64,000 nucleotides of DNA from Caprimulgus europaeus (taxonomy: Eukaryota > Chordata > Aves > Caprimulgiformes > Caprimulgidae): assembly GCA_907165065.1 (NCBI GenBank), contig OU015532.1, positions 31,376,339 to 31,440,338 on the forward strand, written 5' to 3'. A program made the translations under genes and the position numbers. The notes below the pieces were generated by a model. That model saw only the letters and a list, made by a program, of their open reading frames with translations, was not told where the DNA came from and made no database searches. Shown here piece after piece: positions 1 through 11,800 of this stretch (the first letter of the stretch is position 1; the number at the start of each line of letters is the position of its first letter).

Positions 1-2239
1 AAAAAAAATTAAAAGTGTGGCAATAAAATTATTTGTAAGTTCTTAGTGCAGTGCAACAATAGCTTTCAGTTTCTCCTGTGCCAACTGTATCTTGATGCCT
101 ACACAAGAAAAAAGGGAAATAATTGCATTCCTGTCTGATATGAAGTAGTCAAAGCACTACTGCTCCATGAATCATTGTTCTCATCAATAGATCTAGACTG
201 CCCAAAGGGGCACATACTGTTCACCATCTCAGGAAATGTTGTTTATAAGTTAATTGTTGAGGTGGTAAAACTTACCCTTCTATCTCTTGCAATAAAAGGT
301 AGGCAGGCATTTATCTTAGAAGAAACAGTGACAATATTTGAATATAACTCTTATTTATAGTTGTAAATTTTTTTCTAATAAAGTAAATTTTACATTTAAT
401 ATTTTTTTCTGTTCAAGATAATTTTTTTTGATGAAAAGTCTTCCCTGTGATTATAAAGCTACGAACTGAGACTAAACTGTGAAACTAAACATCTACACTT
501 TTTCTATATCACTTTGATGGAATTCGTTAGAATTCCTTTATCACTGTTGTTCTGTCTGACTGTCATATTTCTGTTTTAAGTGTCTGTATACTCAGGAGTT
601 GAAGAAACTGACTCAAATCTTCTTCAAAGGAGCATAATTCTTGGAAATCTGTAAATTTGGATTTTTTTGTTTATCAGCTTTTACATTTGTAAAATATGAC
701 TATTGATAAAACTCCTTTTATAGAGCTCTATGTGATCTGAGGTAGGTTTACATAAAAATTATTTATTGCTTAAATTTAGTGTTGAAACATAGTAATATTT
801 AATATTATTCTATTCTCATAGTTGGCATTGAATTGATTCCTGGATGTCAGTATCAGGCTTCCACATATTTCATTGGATGCTAGCTATGGTCCTAGCCTCT
901 AGGAAAAGAAGGACATTATCATGTTGGGAGAAGTGTTCTGAGAGAAATATTAGGGTGAACAGAGGTAGTAGTGGTTAAAAAAGAGAGAGCAAAAGCAAGT
1001 TGCCTTGGGTTCTAAAACGTCCCTAAGTTACCACTTTGGATTCCTCTATTATTTGTAAATATAACCATATACCTCAATTCTGTAAAATGTCAACAGAGGA
1101 AAGTTGTTAATATCATGTTTCAAATCACCTCATCCAGGCGAGGACACTAATTTTTGTTCTTTCCTACCATGGCTTTTTTACACATTTGACAAGTGACTAT
1201 CAATGATATAGATATTTACAGATCACAAACAGAATTCAGATTTCCTCTCTGGAGACAAGTGCACATGAGAGGACACAACTGGACAGGAGTAATCTTCCTT
1301 AGAAGGAACTAAAATTACCCTAATCCCTAACCTACTCTATGAAGCAATGAGATAAAAGATGTGGGGTTGCAGTCCTTCAGACTGAGGCTGCCAAACTTTG
1401 CCTCTCACTGGTTGGAACAGCGTTTTATTTGCTGTCTTGTGATTCAAGAGCTGAATGATATCTGGTTTATGTTTGCTTGTGTTTTTTAAGGAAGGAGGTC
1501 TGCTAAGGTTCTTGACATTGCAGGTGCATGCTCTCCATCATTTTGGACAGTTAGAACATATACTCAGATTCATTCCACATCACCAAGGTACTTAAATTAG
1601 TGGCCTGATCATCCTAGACTTCCTGGACAGCCAATAGAATAAAACATTCCTTCAAAAGTGAGTCTTCCTTTCTTTGTTAACTGATGATGAAGGTAACTAA
1701 CCTCCTAACTTAGATTAGATACTTCATTTAGAAAGAAATGGAATGAGTTGGAGCTTTGACATGCAGTTTGCATCAAGTTCCTAGATGAGGGAGAAGTTCA
1801 TACATGTCTCTGTATTTGACTTGTCTTGTTTGTTAGTTTCATTATGTTCTAATGCAGTTTTGTTTAGCATTGCCAAATTCAGAAGCATGCCAAAGAAATT
1901 TGAGACATGGCTTAGCATCTGCAGACAAACTCTAATCTACAGAGAATGAAAGTCAGGATAGCTAAACTGCTAGGCACTATTAGAAACTACTGTTAGAACC
2001 TCTAGGGATGTGTTGAAAGAGATAGGAGATGGCAAAAAGAAGAAGAAAAAAATTTGCAACCTTTGGTTTGACAACACTTTACAAAAATATGTGCATCCAT
2101 GATAGAGAAGGTTGAAATGGTTTTACAACATTGTCATTTCAGACATAAACTACAGACTAAACAGCAGCTCTAAGTCCTAGAATGGAGGAAAATAGGGAGC
2201 AGTTATTCAGATATTTTATCCTGGAAAGTGTCAGAAAAT
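1..2239. other. AT-rich non-coding stretch
   Basis: I see no gene, RNA or mobile element here. Open frames are short and unconvincing; the longest ATG frame, 175-360 plus, has 61 codons and no family resemblance. A short perfect inverted repeat (7-bp arms at 519-525 and 530-536, built on GGAATTC) is too small to mean much in AT-rich DNA. Confidence 0.6.
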
Positions 2240-2361
2240 AACAGAATGGTGTGGGTTGGAAGAGTCCTTTGGAAGCCATCTGGTCCAACACATCTGATCA
2301 AGAAGGATCAGCTAGAGTAGGCTGCCCAGGACCATATCCATATGACTTTTGAATATCTCCA
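2240..2361 (-). mobile_element. CR1 LINE 3'-end fragment (inverted)
   Basis: On the plus strand this reads like the reverse complement of a CR1 3' end. It starts with the ACAGAATGGT..GGGTTGGAAG block, then a CATCTGGTCCAAC block, and further on GGCTGCCCAGGACCATATCC and a TTTTGAATATCTCCA block. These are hallmark segments of the CR1 3' untranslated region and end of ORF2 in birds. It is heavily 5'-truncated, as most CR1 copies are, and the usual terminal ATTCTATG repeats are worn away. No coding potential remains. The call rests on remembered CR1 3'-end structure, not an alignment. Confidence 0.8.
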
Positions 2362-4197
2362 CTATTTTGCAAATATCACTTATTTAATTGCTGTTTTCTT
2401 TGGTTAGGAATGATATAGACAGCTTTGTGTTTAGAGCTTTGTCACGGGATGCAGTTGAAATTGTTTGATGTGTTAGAACTCATACAAAGATTGAGGTAAG
2501 CTTCTGTTAGACTCCTAAACAACACATGGCTTTTCTAAAGATAGTAGTGTGGTTATATTTTAATTTGAATACTTTGTATAAATGAGTTAAAAGAAGATTT
2601 TTTCAGAAATATTTGAAAATATTTCAGAGCATATTTTTTGTTGTTTATCAATTTTCTGTATTTTTGTTCCATTGTCCAATTACCACTTTTCTGAGACACT
2701 ACTTTTAATTTTCATTAAACTCATATTTTCAAATAAAATAAAATAATCAAATAATATATTACATGTTACAAAAGATGCTGGCTATTTCTTCAATGTGCAG
2801 TTACTGTTCTCTGGTGGACCAAGAGAGATGTTCAACAGAAGAAAACAACTCAAAACAGTGTCAGTGGAGCTTAGATAGGGACTTTTGCAGGAACCCAGCA
2901 AATCTCTACAGAACTGAAAGTTTTTTCATTTCTACTGCAATCAGCAACTATATCTTGAGATCGCTGTTATTAATTTCTTGACTTTAGTGATAAATAACAG
3001 TGCCTGTGATAAAGAATAGCAGAAATTGTTTTACTGACTCTGTTTCTATGCTGATGAAGGGACAGGAAAATGTACGTTCCTTGGTGTAAATTTGGCAAAT
3101 TATCACAAGGGCAAATGGTCAATAATACTGTAGGGTTGCTGCTTAACACTTAATAAAAGTAAAATAATTTCTCACTTCTACTTTTAGCCTGTTCTAAGGA
3201 CAATCTAATTCATCATAATTAACATCAAACAATTGTCTCCCATTCATTTTGTATAAGTTGCTTAACTGTTGAGTTTCATGCACAAAGCCAAACTCTAAAT
3301 TTACATTTGTATGTTGGGGTATATTTTGATTTACCATTTCTCCTATTTTCCACAAAATGTGCTAATGACATGTGCAAAATCGATGAATATATATTCAAAA
3401 AGCCAAAGAACAGTTCTGAAGAATCCCTATTTGGCTGCAGCATGTAGGGCGTATCTATGTCTGTTAGAAAAATGTCATTTCCCATATGAGCTGTGCTAAT
3501 GTAGTACTTGTCATCCTAAGCTTCCTTTTGCTGTGCAGTTGGTCAGCCTATTGCATCTGCAAACTTTATAACCATCAAAAGACCAGCCTAAGTTATGGTA
3601 TTTTCAGAGCTCTCATCACCCAATCAAGCTAAAAATACCTAAAAATGCAGTTTTTCTTGCAGTATTACAACACTCCTGCTTCTGTCCCAGATGGAAATGA
3701 AGCTAAAGTGTGATTTCAAAAATGGCAAAGAAAATGTGTGACAGAGAAATGACAGAGCTTTGTCTACAGCTGGTGATACAATAAAGTGAAATGCCTTCCT
3801 ATTGTCCCTAAGCAATAAGTGTAGCTATGCTATATTGAACATATTTGTTGAGCTCTACTGAACTATAAGCAGAGAAGACTCACATGATCTGCACATGTGT
3901 GTTAGTCTCTCAAACTGTGAGACAACTGCATGCATATTTTTATTTTTTCCCTATAATTCTGACATCTGTGAATCTGGGAGGCCAAATGTAGCAGTATGAA
4001 AATGACTCGGTCATCCAGACTGCACTGATGCTACGCTAGGCAAGTGCTCCAGCTTTTTCAGTTCAGAAGAACATAAAGCTATACTAATAAAGTTCAAGAT
4101 TTATTGAAGTAAGCTTACTTTGGTAAATTTCTTTAATTAGATATCAGGAAAAAAATTCACAATGAAAGAAGTCAAAGATTGGAACAAGTAATTTATT
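2362..4197. other. Non-coding stretch, nothing recognised
   Basis: The sequence is AT-rich with only chance open frames (for example 2763-2981 plus, 72 codons, and the overlapping frames 3276-3485 minus and 3311-3499 plus). None resembles a known protein. I see no repeat with recognisable structure. Confidence 0.55.
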
Positions 4198-4332
4198 GCT
4201 AGAGATATTAAAAAACAGACTGGACACTGCCCTGAACAACCTGATCTGCTTTTGACTTGCTCTGAGTTGGGAGTTGGACCAGAAGACCTGAGATCCCTCT
4301 CAGCCTAAATTATTCTGTGAGTCTATGATTCC
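4198..4332 (+). mobile_element. CR1 LINE 3'-end fragment
   Basis: The block runs from the end of ORF2 through the 3' untranslated region. A CAGACTGGACACTGCCCTGA segment corresponds to the CR1 'KxRLDxxL' end of ORF2. It is followed by a spacer, a GAGATCCCTCTCAGCCTAAA segment (the degenerate form of CR1 GGTCCCTTCCAACCTAAA), and a worn ATTCTGTGAGTCTATGATTC tail matching the ATTCTATG terminal repeats. It is severely 5'-truncated and too diverged to be young. Confidence 0.8.
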
Positions 4333-5089
4333 ACGCAGATGTTTATTTATTTGTTTGTAATTGTTGACTACACTAAGACTACTTCTACTTAAAGGCTTGA
4401 TAAACAAATTGCATAAGTTTACATGGATAAATAATTACTGGTAATAATATCAGACAAGACAACTAGGAAACATTTCTTGATATTGCTTTGCCAGATAACT
4501 CAGAAAATCTTTCTATTTCAGAGAACAATTGTCTGCAGTTGTGTCAGTCCTAAAAGAGAAAAAAGGTTTTAATAAGTAAACTTAAAGATGCTTTCTCTCT
4601 GTAAATATGGTGATATGGAGATGACTAAAAATTCCATTAGCTCTTCTACTGAACCAGTGCTTTTTACTTTACCCTTGGGAAAAAAAAAATCTGGTTTGTT
4701 AAAATTTTCTCAGCGCACTGATAAGACAGTCAACTAATTCCCTTTAATACATTTCCATCTTTCAATGCTGAACCTACCATCTGTTCAGTAGTACCTGGAG
4801 CCTCCTAAGCAAATGAAAGGGATCAAAAGCCAACTGTTTCTCGCTGTTGTTCTAGACATTAATGTATACGCATACCTAATCCTTCAAACAGCTTTCACAT
4901 AACCAAAGAAAACAAAATACTGAACTTGGAATATCGCAGGAAGACACACAATGTTACAGTAATCCAATTCATAGTGCTGATTTGTGTAGACTATTCTGTA
5001 TGTAATGTTACCTAAGGATGAAAAGGATGGACATTAAAAATCTGATTTCACCATTTAAGAGGTATTTATGTTCTATATAAATACCTTTT
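4333..5089. other. Non-coding stretch, nothing recognised
   Basis: AT-rich sequence between two CR1 pieces. I see no open frame of note and no structured repeat. Because CR1 fragments lie on both sides, part of this may be older, unrecognisable CR1, but nothing in it shows that directly. Confidence 0.5.
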
Positions 5090-5880
5090 TGACTACACAA
5101 AACTCCAGTATAAAGCCAAAGACATGGCTGTTAAAACTCTCTGGATCATTGCTAAGAGAGGAAAGAATACCGGCATTGTTGTGGTGATTGTTTGTTACCA
5201 GCCACCTTCTCAACAGAATGTAGAGGATGGCAGCCAGAGGACTTCTGCTTTTTGTGGAAAGTCTCATCTGGACAGGAGATTTCAACAATCCAGACATCTA
5301 CCAAGTCCACACAGTATAGTGCTATCAGTTTGGGAAGGTTCTGTGCTGTGTTAATGACAATTTCTTAATATAAATTGTAGAAGGGCCAGCCAGCCTAACT
5401 GGATGGCTAATATTAGCCAGCTAAAGGTAACGTTACAAAACCTAACACTGTACCCATCCTCCTTAAATCCAGAAAGGAAGAAAAATAACAGAATATGTAC
5501 TTCCACTATTTCCAGCCGTACTACAGAGAAAAAAGTATCAGAAAGAAATGAATTTGCCAAAGTTAGACCAAACTTGACCAACCTAATTTCCTTAATGATG
5601 AAATCACTGCTTTTGAAGAAAAGTGGAAAACAGTCAATATAATGTACCTTGAAAAGGCCTTTCATCAGGGCTTTTGACACAGTGTCCCACTTCTGTTCTG
5701 TCTTAAGCTGAGGAAGCATGGGCTGGGTCACTGTATGATTAAGCTGTTTAAAAATCACCTGAAACAATGGGTTCAGACAATATTAATCAATGATTTGACA
5801 ATGAGCTAGTGACTACTGACAAGCAATTTATCCCACAGATGATATTGGTGCCAACATTTTTCCTTGTCTTCATAAACTGG
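5090..5880 (+). pseudogene. Old CR1-type LINE body: decayed ORF2 endonuclease to reverse transcriptase
   Basis: Short coding relics appear in the order expected for CR1 ORF2. The frame at 5124 reads a degraded TLWIIAKRGKN..GIVVVIVCYQPPSQQ; the last part (5193-5216) matches the CR1 endonuclease VCYRPP motif. At 5275-5301, in another frame, GDFNNPDIY matches the endonuclease GDFNxPDICW motif. At 5347-5385 a DNFL..I.VEGPA-like string resembles the next conserved segment. At 5670-5690 AFDTVSH matches the reverse-transcriptase A motif, followed by a LxKHGLGxC-like stretch. Frameshifts and in-frame stops between these islands show it is dead, and the segment linking endonuclease and polymerase is shortened. 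It probably belongs to an older CR1 or related chicken-repeat clade. The 138-codon minus-strand frame at 5351-5767 is only its antisense shadow. Confidence 0.72.
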
Positions 5881-8800
5881 AATGTATACACAGCAAACTT
5901 GCAGGTTTGAAGAGTCCTAAGTTTCTATGCCTATTTCCTCAGTCAAAATAAATATTTATATGTACTAGGAATGTGAATAAAATGATTGAAGCAATTTCCA
6001 GCTCAAGTCTATGAGGTGGCTATCATATGACAATTAAAGTATTATGAATTCTAAAGTTTGAATATGGTTATCTTCCATAAGCTCTTGTTTGCTGTTTTTA
6101 TGGTCATGTAGTTCTCATGTTTAATATTCTAAGAAGATGCAACACACTGGTTAACAAAACGTACCATAAATAATTATATGGAATGTTTAGAGAATCATTC
6201 CCCTGGATTTTGCTATAATTCTTTATGAGAGTATCTAGTAATTTAAAACACACAACATTAATGACAAAAGATAGCTTTGTATAAATGTAGTTTTGAGTGC
6301 TCTTATTTCAGAGATACCATGTGCGATTTGGTATTCACTTTTAAATATAAAACTCTCTGAATATGCATAATTTAACCTCCCCCACTGCACTGGTAGAATA
6401 CTTAATATTTCAATAATTATCTCCAGATGAGCATGGATAGTTTCAACATGAACATCTTTCTCCCTTTGAAACCAGTACTTTCTTCTTGACCATGGGATAT
6501 TCCAAACTTAATGGGAAGTAAGCCTAGACTGTCAGACCCTGAACCTCTGTAAGAACAAGGAACAAACTCAAGCTGGAGTTCATCATAGACACTCCCAGAA
6601 TGTTCTGCTACCCCTCCAAGAGTGTATGGACCTACACAGCAGACAATCTGATAAAAAATAATAACTCATTCCTCCTGGCTCAGAGACTGGGGCAAGTGAA
6701 ACAGACAGAACAAAATGAGACAACCTCTTTTTTTTTTTTTTAAAAAAAAAAGCACTTAATTTTCTTCTTTAAGGGAAAAGAAAGGAGAAAAAGACTCTAT
6801 AAATATGAGTCTGCTGTGGTTCTGATTTCTCTTCGTATCGTTGCTGGCCCAGGAATGGTAGAGGCTGTGTGGCTTAGACTAGAAAGGGCGCTATTTCGCA
6901 TTACTAGAGCAATGATATTGTATCTGTTTGATTTCCACAGCATAAAGAAAAGAGAAGGTGAAATCTGGCTAGAGATGGCCAAGATGGAACTGCAAAAGTA
7001 TAGGTGGCTAGTGGTTGTGACATTGATTTTAAGTTAAGCATGCTCTTTTTTAAAAGTGAATCTTCAGAAGGCTTCTTCAGTTCATCAGTGACCTTCTAAT
7101 GTGTATGTGATATCATGGACAGGACAGCAAATAGCAGGGTTGAACACACCTGTAGGACCGTGACTGAAGAGAAAACAGTAAGGAATATTTGGGTGGAGCA
7201 GTGGCACCACATTGTTTTTTGAAATACATTTTGTTGGTTTTGAGACTTCTCCTGGTAGTAATTTCCCCGTGATAAAGCCATACAGGTTACCTGAAGGTGC
7301 ACAGAATATGTTTCAAAATCTAGACAAAACTGTGTATTTGGGTGCCTCTTGATACCTTCATGTGTGTGTCAGAGATTGTTATGGCCAATAAGGGATTTAG
7401 GCTTCAAAAGGTTCTTAGTAGCAATGCACATTACAGAACAACATGGGTGCAACTACAAGTAGTAGAACACATCTGATGTAATGTGTGTAGTGACATTTAT
7501 TTCTATCTTCTGTTAATACATATATTTAGTAATTTAAACTATGTCTATTAGTTCAATTTAATTGTATTATGATCATTATATTGCCTTTGAGAGGAATACA
7601 GTGACTAACTCTCATTACCACTTTTGGAAATATTTAGGCAGATGTTAACTTCAATTTTGGCACTTGGAAGTCTGAATGACATAAGAAATTGACACCAAAA
7701 TTTGGACCCACAGGAAACCAGCAAACCAAATAGATTTAAAAAACTTTCCCATGAAATGACTATGAGTCAACCAGAATGGCAAATTCTGGAGTTTTAAAAA
7801 GAGAACTAGAGAAGCCTCAAACAAAGACACAGGGTCAAAATTATTTTTAGCTACCTGATAAAGATTTCAGGATCCTGGTAAGGGTAAACGTAGAACGCCA
7901 TTCAGAGGCTCCAAACTCCAGTTTCAGAGAGGCATCTTGCTAAAGGTCGGGAAAATTGCCTAAGTCCATGCAGGAGATGGTTTGAAATATACCCTCTATT
8001 GAGAACATCCACCTGTGCTCTCTCTGAATTCATGAGTAACTTTTCCTCATTCTTAGAAGAAGTAAGCGATAGCTCAGAAGGTGAGCTTATTGTTGTCCAG
8101 GTTTGAATTTGTTGACTGAGTTCCAGTTTTTCATAGCTTGTCTAATCCAATGAAATTGTTGAAAGTGAAGAGACAATAGATTTGGTTTCATGTGTAATTT
8201 TAAAATGTTACAACCTGCAAGAAAATACATTTTAAAAAATCCAGCATCTGCAAAAAGGTAAAGTGATTTTATAGTTTCAGCATTTTTCTATCTGACTGAT
8301 GTTCTTTCAAATTAGAACCATTTCCAGAATCTCCAGGAAGAAATGAAAGTAATTTTTCTTTTCCCTTAAAACTAAACCAAACAAAACCAAGTTTATGAAT
8401 TAGCTATGAACATCCACTAAAAGAAAATTTACCCTGCAATTTTATTTCTATACAGCACCAAACCATTACTATGACAATATAAATGTTTAAGTGACTAATA
8501 CCCATTGAAATAAAAGTTTTAAGAGAACATTTAAACATCATCGTCCTATTGTAGAGGCTCTGACCCAGGATGTTATTTTATTTTAATACATAATGTGGAA
8601 AAGTTAGTATGATAAAATTAATATATCTTATTTGCACATAAAGCATTCCTAAAGATAATTCTGCTGAAATTCACCAACACAAGCATATTTCATACCTATT
8701 AGTCTTGAATTATAATTGAAACATTCAAGCACATAATTCAAAATTAAACTACTACTTACTGTAGTAGAAACAAGGGTAAATGGATTCGTATATGAATCAT

Positions 8801-11800
8801 TAATTCAAGTCAGAATTGGGAATCTTATGGTATAAACAGAAAAAAACAAGATCTTTAACTCTTAGCTTGTAGAAAAACACAACAAAATGGATAGAAGAAT
8901 ATCAAAGATCAACTTTTTTTTTTTTTTCTGATGAGACTGCTGTGCAGCAATATGCTTTATTTTCATCATTGCTTTATATGATGACCTTTGCCAATAGCTC
9001 CATAAACACCTAAGGTTTGTGCCCAAGGTTTTATAAAAGCACGTTAAGGGCTTAAATTAGGTTACCCTTATTGCCACTGAGTAATGCTTATTCAGAAAAA
9101 TAACACAATGGATTAAATGTCCTTATAACAGCTATAGCAGGAGTTATTTCTGTATGCAGGTGTTTGTTACAGAGGGAGGAAAATAACATGCATTTAGATG
9201 TAGATGAAGACCTTTCACAGATGTACAATATCTACTTGCATAGTATCTTCAAAGAAAATTTGCTCTGCAAACTGTTTCTCTGAATTACCAGGCTAAAAGT
9301 AAAGAACTGATTTAGAGTCTTGTCTCTTTTGTGTCTGTCAGTAAATGCCGTGGAACTAAATTCTGCTGTGCTTCATCAAAGCCACTTCCCACTGCACCCG
9401 TTCTCCCTACTTCACACCTTAAGTATATGAAGCATGTGAGGAACATGGAGGAACTCAGTTTAGTCCTTGAACTTCCCAGCTGAGTGAACTACAGAAGTTA
9501 TAGATTGTTTCAGGTTTAACATGGTAAAAATGAAAGTAGTCCCCTACCATTCTGGCACTGAACTCTGGTTTTAACAATGAGCTCATCACCTCAGTTGTAT
9601 CACTGCTGTTAGTAAAAATGAACAGTTTTATAGCTCATTTTCTTGACAAAAAATTTGACCAAATGATTGCTTTGCTTAGACTCTGGACTGGATATGGCAT
9701 TCAATTTTAGCCCTATGTAGGAGATCTTATTTAAGAGAAAAATGCTCCTTGTTCTATCTCTTTTTTTGAATGGGGGAAGAATTAATGTAGTGGTTACTAA
9801 TTCCTCTGTACATGGCGCATGCCTGGTAAAGCCTAGATATGAGACAATGACAATATGTTCAGTATGTCTTACTCCTCTATTGAAAGCCTTTTGTGAATAA
9901 TTAAAAAATCAAAACCAGCACTACCAGCAACAAAAAAGCCCAAAAGCAAGCCATAAATAGACACAATACAAAGATTTCTTTAGAAATATCCACTTCAGCT
10001 CCTAGTAAACTCTCTTTGCCCTCACATAGCCCCTCTTGCTTTTTCTTTCTGTTTCAGTGCATGTCACTTATAAAAATATAAGCATACACACACAGAAATA
10101 TAAACAAGAAGAAGGAGAATGGCTTTGGTTACTTTTATGAATTACACAGCTAGAACAGTTTTAAACTGATACTCAAGCTTGTTTCCAGAATCAACAAGCT
10201 TGCCATGCCTGCTACAGAGTCCTCCGCAGCCTGCCCACAATCACATGAGAAAAGGAGGAGTAGGCAAGTGAAGTGGTTTCCAAACTTTCCAGGTCCCAGT
10301 GGCCCAAATCTATGTTTTAAAAGTCTCACAGAATTACACTGGCACTCTCTGAACATTATAGAATGAAATTCATAGAAAAAATCTGCTAAAATAAGTATAC
10401 TTCTTTACTAGTCTTAAACTCTGTTTTGATGTCAAGGAATTGTAGTGCTAACCAGCACTAATTGTACCTCATGATGGCAAAGGAGATGATTGTTATCACA
10501 TTTGAGGAAAAATAAAAAATCTTCTGGCTAATCACAAAGAGAAAAATAATCTTAGAAACAAAATATTATTGACTGGGATATGGGAGGCATTTTTAAGCAG
10601 TTGGTATACTTCTGTTATTGGACACAGTGAAAAAATTATTTTGTTACTAACTTCTACAATACTATAATCTTTCCTCTCAAAAACAAGTAAAAGTTTGTTA
10701 AGACTTTTCTTATACATGTATTTTCATAAATGTTAGCTTATTACTCTATATCTTTCCTTGACTCCATCTGAGGTGGAGAGGAAGAGGTTATCTTTCAGCA
10801 ACTCTGTCTGGATAGTTTGTAGGCATTAAAGACTTTGACTCATATTTAGAATGAATTAATTCAGGACAGCTGAAACAGTTTCCATTCCCGCAGTCTGTCT
10901 TCCTATCTCCTGCCAAGCATATTAATGTGAAGTATATTAAAGTTAGTGGTGGTTTATGTTAGCATAACAATCTGCAAACTATGATGGTTCATCAGCAGCC
11001 ATGCCTTTCACAGCCTGCTCAGACATCCCTGCTGTGGGAGTGTAAATTTATGTCAGAGAAGTGGGATAGAGAACTGGGGAAGATAACCACTGTAGCTAGA
11101 CATATTTAAACCAATGCTATAAATGACTCAGCATCTGCAGGAAGAACAGAACACTTCCTAAACTTCATTGTAACTGGAATGTTCTGTTCAGAAAACACAG
11201 ATGATGTCTGTTTGAGTTTTTTCCCTGGACATTACAGGAATAGCTGTTATTTAATTTATGTTCTTGAGCTTTAAGGATGCAAGTTTAGCTAGGACTACTG
11301 ACTTTCTCATGTCATGTTTTTCTTTCTTTTGCTAATGCTTGAATTTAATTTCAGCTCCCTTCTGGAGATATAACTCTTGGAAAGCAAAACTTCTTAGACT
11401 GTTAATAGAAACTTGTGAAAAAACTAAAGAAGAAAGACAAACCAATAACTAGTAGTGTATTAAAACAAGTCAGTGTTCAGAGAACTTGGGTAAATAGAGA
11501 AATACCTGGGTGCTATATTAAAGAGTGTCCTTTCCTGAGAACAAAGTTGAAATGCTGCTTGCAGTATAACCACAGGAATATAGAATTTGTTTCCTCTGTT
11601 TTCTCAGAACAACTTTGAAGAATTAAAAAACAGAAGGCAATTGGATGTTCGTATCTATATATCAAAAGCTTAAGCAGTATAATTTTTGCCACCCTTGAAT
11701 ATAATAAATGGTGCATGAAAGATACTTGCCAAAACTAATATGTCATTATTATTATTGTGATGTATACTATACTAAATATGTCACCATTTTTGAGTGACAA

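Noticed and set aside
519-536. Perfect short inverted repeat built on GGAATTC
   Set aside because: Seven-base arms in AT-rich DNA are expected by chance, and nothing around it suggests a regulatory site.
5351-5767. 138-codon minus-strand open frame, the longest ATG frame in the window
   Set aside because: It lies antisense to the decayed CR1 body at 5090-5880, is rich in Phe and Leu as expected from the complement of A-rich sequence, and resembles no protein.
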